Assembly (NCBI GenBank): GCA_964562375.1
Contig: CAZLSW010000053.1
Span: 1 to 22,396 of the forward strand
Reading direction: 5' to 3'
Origin: JAJPXC01 sp964562375
Lineage (GTDB): Bacteria > Bacteroidota > Bacteroidia > Bacteroidales > Muribaculaceae
DNA: 22,396 bases
Below the pieces are notes generated by a model that worked only from the letters and a program-made list of their open reading frames with translations, was not told the origin of the DNA and did not search any database. Below are positions 7,262 to 14,441 of the stretch, one piece after another; within the stretch, counting starts at the first letter, position 1; the number at the start of each line of letters is the position of its first letter. A program made the translations under genes and the position numbers.

Positions 7262-7932
7262 TAGTCTTGTAGGCCCTCCTTAAACCTGTAAACCGAGCGG
7301 TAAGGCAACGCTAATAAAATGATAATCAATAAAATGAGTGCGCTCATTGCGCCCCAATAGGCTTCCGGGGCAGGTTGCATGAATAGCACGCAAGCAATCC
7401 CCATAGCGACCAAGGCGATGATTACGCGCATGGCCCAACGTCCTTCCAGACAAACGCTTGCGGTAAATAAATAGGCTATGTAACCTGCTAAGTACCAGGG
7501 TAGTGAGGTGATACAGCAACGGCTCACCAACTCGTGAGGGAGGATTGTGGATTGGTATATTGCGACGGCTCCTGCTGTGACAACCCAAATCAAGGTCAAC
7601 TCGATGATACCCAATAGTATCATCCAAAGAATCAAGCGATTAGTGGGATAGGGGAGATGCAGGGTGAGCTTGAGGCGCTTGTGGCTCATCTCGGGGGCCA
7701 TTTGAGCAACCCCAAGAGCCACGCCAATTGCGAGAGGCACGTATTTGAGTATGTCGATGAAAGTTTGGTCCTTCAGGAGCATGATAAGCCAAACGTGCTC
7801 AACGCCTTTGCCCACGACGATTCGTTGGATCGACAGGCATGCGTAGGCGGCTAGTAACAGGGCCGCGGCAAGGCTCACCCAGAAGGTTTTCCGGGTTTTG
7901 AGCCATTCTTTATATAGGAGTGCTTGGGTCAT
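7261..7932 (-). CDS. ABC-2-type permease subunit
   Basis: 223 aa, mostly hydrophobic with about six predicted membrane helices. The N-terminus MTQALLYKEWLKTRKTFW (a cytoplasmic KEW...R amphipathic segment before helix 1) and the loop MAPEMSHKRLKLTLHLP are typical of ABC-2-type permeases. The C-terminus YRSVYRFKEGLQD is cytoplasmic-like. It follows the ABC ATPase gene by 58 nt and overlaps the DUF4857 gene by 1 nt. With that ATPase it should form the inner-membrane transporter, probably an exporter as in most ABC-2 systems; the substrate is unknown. Confidence 0.85.
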   Translation of the reverse strand: MTQALLYKEWLKTRKTFWVSLAAALLLAAYACLSIQRIVVGKGVEHVWLIMLLKDQTFIDILKYVPLAIGVALGVAQMAPEMSHKRLKLTLHLPYPTNRLILWMILLGIIELTLIWVVTAGAVAIYQSTILPHELVSRCCITSLPWYLAGYIAYLFTASVCLEGRWAMRVIIALVAMGIACVLFMQPAPEAYWGAMSALILLIIILLALPYRSVYRFKEGLQD

Positions 7933-7950
7933 TAAGGGGGATTTTTAAAT

Positions 7951-7986
7951 CATTAAAGCTTTAAATCTTTAAAGGAGGAAAGGATA
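7951..7986 (+). repeat. Shared AT/GGAGGAAA motif, copy 1
   Basis: A 36-nt sequence in the 58-nt gap between the ATPase and permease genes. It begins CATTAAAGC and ends CTTTAAAGGAGGAAAGGATA. The same sequence occurs at 22207-22250 with two substitutions and an 8-nt GGAGGAAA duplication. Function unknown. Confidence 0.65.
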
Positions 7987-7990
7987 GATG

Positions 7991-8893
7991 TTAGTATTTG
8001 CCTGTGAGGCCTATGAAGGCGTCCTCGAGGGTCATCGGGATTTCTTGTAAGTGGCTGGGATCCACACCTTTGTCGGTGAGGATTTTGGAGATTTCTTCTT
8101 TTGGGGAGAAGGAGAAGAACTCCAGAGTTGAACCGAGGATGGAGGGGTTGACGACCTCCTTGATGTCGCTTAGGGGTATCGACCCGGGGTCGGGTCGACT
8201 TCCACCCTCAAGATGATAGCAATGGAAGGTGCTCATCAGCTGATCCACAGGCATTTGGGTGAGGATTTTACCATAGTCGAGGATTATGCAGTCGTCGATG
8301 AGTCGCTCCATGTCCTGGATGATGTGGGAGGTCATGAACACGGTTTTGTCCTCGGCGCTCACGTATTCCTTCAGGTAGTCGACAAAAAGGCGACGGTAGC
8401 CAGGGTCGAGACCCAGCGAAAAGTCGTCAAGTACCAATAAATCAGCGTTTTGTGCTAAAATTAGGCCTAATGCCACTTGGGATCGCTGTCCGCATGACAT
8501 TGACGAGATTTTTTGATTGGGAGTAACCTTGAGCCGCGACATGAGTTCGTAATACGCGGCGCGGTTCCATTTGGGATAAAACTTTGAGTAGAAGCGTTCT
8601 ATCTGTGCGATGGTCATGAATGCGTATTGCACATGACCTTCGATCAGGAGGGCGATGCGAGCGCGTGTCTCGGGGGTGAGAGCGGTGATGTCTTGTCCGA
8701 AGATCCGGCACTCGCCTGCGAGGGGCTTCAAGTAGCCCATTAAGATGTTGATAGTGGTGGTTTTACCCGTGCCGTTTTTGCCCAGAAGGCCCAAAATACG
8801 CCCTTGGGGGACGTCGAACGAGAGATTCTCGTAAATAAGACGGCCTCCGGGATAGCGTTGAGTTAGGTTTTTAACGGATATTACTGGTTGCAT
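7991..8893 (-). CDS. ABC transporter ATP-binding protein
   Basis: 300 aa. Walker A GKNGTGKT (38-45), signature region SMSCGQ (131-136, a variant of LSGGQ), Walker B LLVLDD (152-157), D-loop SLGLD (159-163) and H-loop H190 in MTSH. The residue after the Walker B aspartate is D157 instead of the usual catalytic glutamate, and no canonical Q-loop glutamine is evident around 84-95. The C-terminal ~90 residues are an accessory domain. Residues 229-239 (EGGSRPDPGSI) are encoded by a palindromic mini-element. The gene starts 1 nt after the DUF6850 stop codon and precedes the permease, so it should energise that transporter at the inner membrane. Confidence 0.92.
   Translation of the reverse strand: MQPVISVKNLTQRYPGGRLIYENLSFDVPQGRILGLLGKNGTGKTTTINILMGYLKPLAGECRIFGQDITALTPETRARIALLIEGHVQYAFMTIAQIERFYSKFYPKWNRAAYYELMSRLKVTPNQKISSMSCGQRSQVALGLILAQNADLLVLDDFSLGLDPGYRRLFVDYLKEYVSAEDKTVFMTSHIIQDMERLIDDCIILDYGKILTQMPVDQLMSTFHCYHLEGGSRPDPGSIPLSDIKEVVNPSILGSTLEFFSFSPKEEISKILTDKGVDPSHLQEIPMTLEDAFIGLTGKY
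8178..8209 (-). repeat. Palindromic mini-element (type B) inside the ABC ATPase gene
   Basis: The 32-nt sequence matches the copies at 10279 and 10363 at 29 of 32 positions. On the minus strand it reads GGAAGTCGACCCG, a short loop, then CGGGTCGA. It encodes EGGSRPDPGSI in the same frame as EDGSRPDSGST in the DUF6850 protein. It sits between the nucleotide-binding domain and the C-terminal accessory domain, where a length change could be tolerated. Confidence 0.78.
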
Positions 8894-8894
8894 A

Positions 8895-10466
8895 TCAGAA
8901 AGTTAGCGCCACTGAGGCCAAAAGGTGTTGGCAGTGGCCATGTGATTGATAGTATACATTTTGATAGTTGCACGAAAGGTGCAGGCGGCAGCCGCTGAAG
9001 GGCTGGGAGGAGACGGTGAATCCAGCGTTCCAAGCGGCAGTATTGGCGATGAGCATCTCGAAATCGTGGACAACGGCTTGACCCAGAGAGGATTCCGTGT
9101 CTAGCCCGTCGAGATTCATTTTGCCCTTATGTCCCCAGCCTTTGGCTCCCGAGCCCTGGATTTTCAGGCCCCATTGCTTGGGAAGGGAGATATCGAATGC
9201 GGCGTTTAGGCCAAGGGTGAAACGATCGCTTTTGAGCTGCCGTTGCGGTGCGCTATGGTGCTCATTGCGAGATGTGTATCGGGCTGTTATGTCCCAGTTG
9301 AAAATCCTGCAAGAGGGAAGGGGAAGGAGCGCGTGGAGAGCGAGGTCGTCGGCGTAATATGGTGTGCGCTCGGCGATTAGGTTGTAGGATGTGCCGAGGG
9401 AGGAGCCGTAAATGTTCTCGGTACCGATACGACGTCGCCATTGTGCGCCGATCTCCACTTTGTCGATGTTAATATGCTGATTGCCAAAGATTTTGGGTGA
9501 CCTGATGACACCGCCTATTGTATGAGTAGAGGTGCGGCAAAGTGTGAGGTTGTTGAAGTCGCGCAGTATCTGCTTGATTCTCAAGTAGCTGTAATCAACT
9601 TGTGCGCTTACGCCGTTGCCGCGGGGATCGAAAGTGAGTCGGCCTTGGCCGCCTATGCCGGTGTATCCAGTGTTTTCATTGGAGTTGCCGCTAAAACGGG
9701 AATACGTTGTGCCTAAGCCAGTTAAGGCGTAGAGGCGGATGTTGTTTATGGGGTTGTAGAAGTCGATGTCGCTCACTTGGTTGTAGACCCGCACGCCAGC
9801 GGTGGCGCCGATCCAACCTGCGGGAAGTGAGATGTTCCCTCCAAGGGTAAGGTCAAGATCGCTGACAGTGATTTTGGCTCGCGGGTCATGGTTGCGGTAA
9901 TCGACTGACGCACGGTAATTTACCTCGGCTCCCCAGGCCCAACGGCCTTCTTGGCGAGCGTAACCCCCACCAAATTTATATTCACGCATGCTCATGTCGC
10001 CTCCCACCGAGTCGCCCAGCACGTAGGGACCAAGGATGTCGTAATCCACTGCTTCACACCATCTTAGGTTGCGTTTCTGGCCTGTTGTGAAGGAGGCGTG
10101 CCCCCAGGCTATGGATCGGGAGTCGAGGCGTAGTTGGGAGCGTGCCTCGAGTGACATGCCGTTGAATCCGTCGCCGTTTTCAACCATAATAGGCTGATCC
10201 TGAGCGTCGAAGATGTAGTTGGCCGAGACCTGGTTGCCGAAATCCCCGAGCCCTGGGAGAGGGGGAGGGGTAACCAGTGTCGACCCGGAGTCGGGTCGAC
10301 TTCCATCCTCTTGAGGGGAACCACCGCGGCGAACCGCGGGGCACAGTGGCTCGCTGGTGACGGTCGACCCGGAGTCGGGTCGACTTCCATCCTCATGAGG
10401 GGAGGCGCCTAACGATGCCGTGGTAAAAATTATGGCGGTAATTATGTGGCGTAGAGCGGTTTTCAT
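8895..10466 (-). CDS. DUF6850-type outer-membrane beta-barrel protein
   Basis: 523 aa. Signal peptide at residues 1-20 (ALRHIITAIIFTTASLGA). Residues 22-63 are an unusual insert: two SP(H/Q)EDGSRPDSGST blocks separated by a Cys-containing stretch, encoded by repeat elements. From about residue 72 the sequence alternates polar and aromatic or hydrophobic residues as in a transmembrane barrel (for example YARQEGRWAWGAEVNYRA) and it ends in ...ASVALTF, with the C-terminal Phe typical of outer-membrane barrels. DUF6850 is assigned from this architecture and from its place after a TonB receptor and a DUF4876 protein. The start overlaps the DUF4876 stop by 4 nt (ATGA). It is probably an accessory outer-membrane component for the receptor; the ligand is unknown. 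Confidence 0.8.
   Translation of the reverse strand: MKTALRHIITAIIFTTASLGASPHEDGSRPDSGSTVTSEPLCPAVRRGGSPQEDGSRPDSGSTLVTPPPLPGLGDFGNQVSANYIFDAQDQPIMVENGDGFNGMSLEARSQLRLDSRSIAWGHASFTTGQKRNLRWCEAVDYDILGPYVLGDSVGGDMSMREYKFGGGYARQEGRWAWGAEVNYRASVDYRNHDPRAKITVSDLDLTLGGNISLPAGWIGATAGVRVYNQVSDIDFYNPINNIRLYALTGLGTTYSRFSGNSNENTGYTGIGGQGRLTFDPRGNGVSAQVDYSYLRIKQILRDFNNLTLCRTSTHTIGGVIRSPKIFGNQHINIDKVEIGAQWRRRIGTENIYGSSLGTSYNLIAERTPYYADDLALHALLPLPSCRIFNWDITARYTSRNEHHSAPQRQLKSDRFTLGLNAAFDISLPKQWGLKIQGSGAKGWGHKGKMNLDGLDTESSLGQAVVHDFEMLIANTAAWNAGFTVSSQPFSGCRLHLSCNYQNVYYQSHGHCQHLLASVALTF
10279..10319 (-). repeat. Palindromic mini-element (type B), copy 1 in the DUF6850 gene
   Basis: The 41-nt sequence is identical to 10363-10403 at 40 positions, offset by exactly 84 nt (28 codons). 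On the minus strand it has the head GAGGATGGAAGTC and arms GTCGACCCG / CGGGTCGAC around a 4-nt loop. It encodes EDGSRPDSGST (residues 53-63). Confidence 0.82.
10319..10351 (+). repeat. Palindromic family A element inside the DUF6850 gene
   Basis: AACCACCGCGGC-GAACCGCGGGGC-ACAGTGGCT matches the intergenic copy at 14409-14441 with three differences. The tandem CCGCGG motifs can form an inner hairpin, or the ends CCACTG and CGGTGG can pair on the transcribed strand with one G-U. It lies exactly between the two type B copies and encodes PLCPAVRRGG. Confidence 0.78.
10363..10403 (-). repeat. Palindromic mini-element (type B), copy 2 in the DUF6850 gene
   Basis: Second copy of the 41-nt element, one mismatch from 10279-10319. 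It encodes EDGSRPDSGST (residues 25-35) just after the signal peptide. The element has no stop codon in any of the six frames, so it can sit inside genes. Confidence 0.82.
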
Positions 10467-11677
10467 CGGGGGGTGGTGATGAAGAAGTCGTTGGAGGAAT
10501 CGTTGGTATCCATGAGGATTTCGACACCGTTGTCGGTGGAGGCAACGCGGCGAGCGAGAAGGCGCCCGAAGCGCTCAGGGTCGCGGGCGATGTCGCTCAC
10601 TGAGGCATAGGAGATGTCCAGGCCATCGCCCAGCGCTCCGCGCACCCATGTCTCGAGGTTGCCCATGTTCACGCCATCGAGGATCCAATCGTTGGGAATG
10701 AGATAAGCCTTGTCGTTGGTCATTTGTGAGCCCACAGCTGAAATATAATCGTAAGTACCGCGATACTCAGCGAGATACTGCTCGGCGGTCATCCCCTCGG
10801 GAAATTTCACGAGGGCGTAGGAGCGGTTGCACTGGTTGGAAATGACCCAGATAGTGTTGGAGTAGCAATACCACTTTTGAAGGTTGGGCACTGCGGGGTT
10901 GTCGGTGTCCATGGCGTGGTCGTCCACCCACTCAAAGTCGGCGTCGGTATGGTCCAGTCCCCCAGCCACTTGCTCGTTCCAGTTGATGGCTTGGTCGACC
11001 AATTTGATCGACTCGCCGGGGGCGATTGGGTAATCAGTGCCTGAGCCGGGGATCACCCAGATGGTGCCAGCGGTGAAGTTGACTTGGCGGTCGTTGGCCT
11101 CGGTGAGAATCTCAAAGGTGTTGGTGCGAGCGTTCACAAAAGCACTTTCGGCGATACCAATGCCGTCGGCGTAGATGATTTCCGAGGTGTTGTTGTAGAT
11201 GCGGATATAGGTGTCGCGGATACCACCCGTAGCGGTGGCGTTGAGTGAGCCAGTAGCGTATATCTCGCTGAACACCAGGGAATTGGTTGCGTCGTAGAAA
11301 AACCAATCCAGAGTGATCGTTTTGGCAGCGGCAAGCTCAACCGAACGTTGCACGGCTCGCAGTGATCGCTCGATGCGAGTGCCTTGGGATGAGGTGTAAG
11401 CCACTGTGGCTGAGCACTCTATATCGTATAAGCCAGCGGGAAGGGTGAACGGGTCGTATTGGGGCAGCGCGTAGGCCCCAGTGCGCCCGGTGTTTAGCTC
11501 GGTATATCGGAATTGGCCAGTAACCATCTCACCCTCACCGTTTTGCACCTCTTCGGGGAGGTCAGAAACCACGGTGAGCTGATGATAGGTTTCGCCAGCC
11601 GAGTCGCCATTGTCGACACAGCTCGTGAATCCCAACAGAGCCAAAGCGCTGTAAAATATATATCGTATCTTCTTCAT
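10463..11677 (-). CDS. DUF4876-type lipoprotein
   Basis: 404 aa from the chosen ATG at 11677. An in-frame ATG exists at 11686 and the reading frame opens at 11713, but the 11677 start gives a clean lipoprotein signal (MKKIRYIFYSALALLGFTSC, C20). After a carboxypeptidase-regulatory-like or Ig-like region (about 30-130, with LPAGLYDIECSA), residues about 140-260 (LVFSEIYATGS, DTYIRIYNNTSE) look like a lamin-tail-type beta-sandwich. DUF4876 is assigned from this architecture and from the neighbours. It is probably anchored in the outer membrane, on the surface or facing the periplasm, acting with the TonB receptor upstream. It overlaps the DUF6850 gene by 4 nt. The 5' leader is a TAACAAC heptamer array that begins at the receptor stop codon. 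Confidence 0.85.
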   Translation of the reverse strand: MKKIRYIFYSALALLGFTSCVDNGDSAGETYHQLTVVSDLPEEVQNGEGEMVTGQFRYTELNTGRTGAYALPQYDPFTLPAGLYDIECSATVAYTSSQGTRIERSLRAVQRSVELAAAKTITLDWFFYDATNSLVFSEIYATGSLNATATGGIRDTYIRIYNNTSEIIYADGIGIAESAFVNARTNTFEILTEANDRQVNFTAGTIWVIPGSGTDYPIAPGESIKLVDQAINWNEQVAGGLDHTDADFEWVDDHAMDTDNPAVPNLQKWYCYSNTIWVISNQCNRSYALVKFPEGMTAEQYLAEYRGTYDYISAVGSQMTNDKAYLIPNDWILDGVNMGNLETWVRGALGDGLDISYASVSDIARDPERFGRLLARRVASTDNGVEILMDTNDSSNDFFITTPR

Positions 11678-11700
11678 TTTCGGCATATTATTTATGTAAC

Positions 11701-11742
11701 TAACAACTAACAACTAACAACTAACAACTAACAACTAACAAC
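11701..11742. repeat. Heptamer microsatellite (TAACAAC)6
   Basis: Six perfect TAACAAC units, flanked by a partial unit (TAAC, 11697-11700) and TAA. Read with the operon (minus strand) the units are GTTGTTA and begin at the TAG stop of the TonB receptor gene. The array fills most of the gap before the DUF4876 start codon. The same heptamer follows the M16 gene at 22163. Confidence 0.9.
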
Positions 11743-14294
11743 TAAATCTTCAAATTCAGCTCCATTCCGAAGTAGGGCGAGGAATAGCGACGCTGCACGA
11801 CGCCATACTGCTTGTAATCGGGAGTGATGCTGAGTATACGGTTGACATACAGCGCGATACCCACTCGATCTTGCCAAAACGACTTGGTGGCCTTGAAGTT
11901 GAACGTAGTCGCGATGGGTACGGTGCGCTTGTCGAAGGCCGTGGATGAGTAGGAGCGTATAAGATGCTGTAAATAAGGATCGTTGGCACAATCAGGGGTC
12001 CACTCGTGGATTACCATGTCGGGACCCATCCAATGGGTGGGCACGCCTGATTTCCATTGGGGTTGGTTGGAGGTGAACCACATGTTTTGCACTGATATTG
12101 AGAAATTTAACCCCAAACGTGGCACGTCGGTGTCGAACACGAAATTGGTGTTAAAGCTCTGGTAGACGTTGCCGTCGTGATCGTCATAGAGTCCAACGTA
12201 CTGAAGCTCAGTGCCGTTGATCACAATTGCCGGCTTGTACCACAGCGGCTGGGAGTTGTCGAGGGTTGTGCGGAACCAGGCACCTGAAACTGTCACGCGG
12301 GTGCGAACCACCGGGAAGCGGCGCGATGAGTAGGTGAATTCCACACCCTCCTTGAGCGTGCGCGATCCGTTTTCCCAGCGGCTGACTACCGCCAACTTGG
12401 TCTCCTCCGTATATGGCAGCTCGTCGATGGTTGGAGCGCGATTTTCGGCGTAGGGATCAAATCCCGAAGCGTCGTATTTGTTGTAGGTGTACTTTATCAC
12501 GTCGCCCGTTTGGCGGAAACCGTCGGTCATATTTTCACGGAAGTAGGTGACTGATAGGCGATTGCCTTTGTAAGTAACGTCACCGCGCACCTCCCATTTG
12601 AAATTGCGGGCGGCTTTGAGGTTGTAATTGGTGAGGTCGTCGATAAAGGTTGCGACGTTCATCACGCGGTAAGCCTCCTCGTTGTGATAATAATTGAGCT
12701 GGGTATAGTCGGTGTAACGACGGTCGGGGTAAAGGAAGGCCGACACTGGCATTTTTGTGAGCCAGCCGATGCCGCCGTTGAGTTCCCAGCCGATGGGAGC
12801 GTTGTCGACCCACGTGGAGGGGAGATTCCAGGTAATATTGGCACGGGGGTCGAAATAGGGGCGATTGGCGAGGTAAAACCTTGAATCCAAGTGTAATAGC
12901 TGAGTTTCACGCACGCCTAATTGCACCGCGAGGCGATGCGCCCCGAGGTTGACGCGGGAAGTGTTTTCGACCCACGCCGACATCTGGTGCATGGCGGGAA
13001 TATCGCTAAAGGCACGCGGGCGCGTGTTGTTGCCGGCGGTGAGGGGGCGCGACAAGTCGTAAACCTGCCCATCGCCGAAATTCTTGCTCATGTCCCATTG
13101 TGCGCCGATTTTCAGGGAGTTAGCCACTTGGCCTGCGCGCCATGTGGCGTTCATCGAGGCTTTGACGAGGGCGGTGAATGGCTTGCCGTACATGTCGAAC
13201 AGGGCGTCGTAAACCATTGGCAGATAGCCTACATAGTTGGGACCGGCGACGGTAGAGATAGGCAGTGGGTATAGACGATTGGACGACACGGTTTTCTCCT
13301 GGTGGAGACGCTGGTCCTCATAATTGAGGCCGGTGGTGAGGGTGACGTTTTGGAGGAAACGGCTCAAGGGGGCGAGGAATACCAAAGTGTTGTTCCACGT
13401 GACGCCGTTTTTGTCGGACGTATAGTAATCGACTGTGCCATTGACGGTTAAGTCGGGGTCGTTCTTGTCGCGCTCAAATGTCCCGGTATAACCGAGGGAG
13501 GAGTTCCAGGTGGTGACGAGATTGTCGCGGGTCCACTTTTTATTGGATCGCAGTGAGGCAGTGACACGCTTGAAATTCTCGCGGGCGTTACGGGGGTCGA
13601 TTTTCGAGTCGAGATAGTCGACTGAGGCGTTGAGAGTCCAGTCCTCGCCGGGCATAGCGAATCCCTTTCCGAGGTAGAAGAGTTGGCTTTGCTGGTCGGC
13701 CTTGAAACGGGCCTCGAGACGCGTGATGCGGTTTTTGCGCTTTATGTTTACCAGGCCGGAGGTCAATTCGCCGTACTCCACCGAGGGAATGCCGCGCACA
13801 ATCTCCACTTGTTCGATATCGTCGGTTGACAATTGCCTCATGTCCACGCCTTTACCTACTACTGAGCGCTCCTGCTGGGTGGCATCGGGCGACGACTGCA
13901 TGTCGGCCGAGGTGTTGATTTGAACCCCGTCGATGACAAAAGCCGTTCCAAGCGAAGATGTGTTGTAATCGTCGCTGGATGAGGCATTTGAGGCCTCGCG
14001 AAGGCGGATGATGTTGGCTGTGCCCATCTCCGGGTCCTTGGAGATGTTACCCGGGAGGAGCTCGATGATGTCGGTGAACGACGAGGGTTGCAGGTGCTTC
14101 ATAGCCTCCTTGCCGATTAGCGACGCACTGGTGGGACCGGCGCTCTCGCGGGCTGTCACGACCACCTCACGCAGGGTGAGCTGGCGCTCCATTATGCTGT
14201 CGAGTGCCAGGGAATCAGCGGGCTCTTGCGCTGAAGCGAAGAGGGCTAAAAGGGTGAATATGAGGGTGATATATCGATTGGTGTATTGCATCAT
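11742..14294 (-). CDS. TonB-dependent outer-membrane receptor
   Basis: 850 aa. Signal peptide 1-22 (cleavage near FASA/QEP), then a TonB-box-like segment LREVVVTA (41-48) and the plug domain (about 50-186) with the typical AFVIDGVQIN and DIEQVEIVRGIPSVEYGELTSGLVNI. The rest is a 22-strand-type barrel ending YFGMELNLKI. It lacks the N-terminal carboxypeptidase-D-like domain of SusC-type receptors, and the partner genes are DUF4876 and DUF6850 rather than SusD. It should import a ligand across the outer membrane using TonB-ExbBD energy; metal chelate, cofactor or peptide cannot be told apart. It is the first gene of the six-gene operon, preceded by a promoter and dyad at 14353-14399. Two adjacent ATG codons exist; the first is used here. 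Confidence 0.94.
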   Translation of the reverse strand: MMQYTNRYITLIFTLLALFASAQEPADSLALDSIMERQLTLREVVVTARESAGPTSASLIGKEAMKHLQPSSFTDIIELLPGNISKDPEMGTANIIRLREASNASSSDDYNTSSLGTAFVIDGVQINTSADMQSSPDATQQERSVVGKGVDMRQLSTDDIEQVEIVRGIPSVEYGELTSGLVNIKRKNRITRLEARFKADQQSQLFYLGKGFAMPGEDWTLNASVDYLDSKIDPRNARENFKRVTASLRSNKKWTRDNLVTTWNSSLGYTGTFERDKNDPDLTVNGTVDYYTSDKNGVTWNNTLVFLAPLSRFLQNVTLTTGLNYEDQRLHQEKTVSSNRLYPLPISTVAGPNYVGYLPMVYDALFDMYGKPFTALVKASMNATWRAGQVANSLKIGAQWDMSKNFGDGQVYDLSRPLTAGNNTRPRAFSDIPAMHQMSAWVENTSRVNLGAHRLAVQLGVRETQLLHLDSRFYLANRPYFDPRANITWNLPSTWVDNAPIGWELNGGIGWLTKMPVSAFLYPDRRYTDYTQLNYYHNEEAYRVMNVATFIDDLTNYNLKAARNFKWEVRGDVTYKGNRLSVTYFRENMTDGFRQTGDVIKYTYNKYDASGFDPYAENRAPTIDELPYTEETKLAVVSRWENGSRTLKEGVEFTYSSRRFPVVRTRVTVSGAWFRTTLDNSQPLWYKPAIVINGTELQYVGLYDDHDGNVYQSFNTNFVFDTDVPRLGLNFSISVQNMWFTSNQPQWKSGVPTHWMGPDMVIHEWTPDCANDPYLQHLIRSYSSTAFDKRTVPIATTFNFKATKSFWQDRVGIALYVNRILSITPDYKQYGVVQRRYSSPYFGMELNLKI

Positions 14295-14352
14295 CAGGCT
14301 TCTCCTAATGGGTTGGGGGAAGTCGATTGGTCGTAACTTCCTAATTATTGCG

Positions 14353-14383
14353 CGAAATTACTGCTTTTTTGGGGAAAATGAAA
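14353..14383 (-). promoter_or_regulatory. Promoter of the TonB receptor operon
   Basis: On the minus strand TTTC (14383-14380), 19 nt, then TAATTTCG (14360-14353) matches the Bacteroidota pattern TTTG-N19-TAnnTTTG with one mismatch in each box. It lies 59 nt upstream of the receptor ATG. Confidence 0.55.
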
Positions 14384-14399
14384 TACCTATTTATAGGTA
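14384..14399. promoter_or_regulatory. Candidate operator: 16-nt dyad
   Basis: TACCTAT-TT-ATAGGTA is a perfect 7-bp inverted repeat with a 2-nt centre. It directly abuts the -33 box of the TonB receptor promoter. Its position between divergent genes suggests a binding site for a dimeric regulator of the receptor operon. Confidence 0.45.
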
Positions 14400-14408
14400 G
14401 GAGAGATT

Positions 14409-14441
14409 TACCACCGCGGCAAACCGCGGGGCACGGTGGCT
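14409..14441 (+). repeat. Palindromic family A element, intergenic copy
   Basis: CCACCG (14411-14416) pairs with CGGTGG (14434-14439). Alternatively CCGCGG (14414-14419) pairs with CCGCGG (14424-14429) over a CAAA loop. It lies in the divergent region between the TonB receptor operon and tamB and matches the copy at 10319-10351 with three differences. Confidence 0.75.

Noticed and set aside
7971..8053. Shine-Dalgarno-like AAAGGAGG followed by an ATG on the plus strand
   Set aside because: The frame closes after 20 codons, is antisense to the ABC ATPase gene, and the same purine motif at 22222 has no start codon after it. It belongs to a repeat.
10279..10403. CRISPR-like appearance of repeat-spacer-repeat
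   Set aside because: There are only two repeats, they lie in frame within a coding sequence, the spacer is itself a dispersed palindrome, and there are no cas genes.
14319..14341. GGGGAAGTCG...ACTTCC near the receptor start as a further mini-element
   Set aside because: Only the head and a 6-bp inverted repeat match; the 9-bp hairpin typical of the family is missing.
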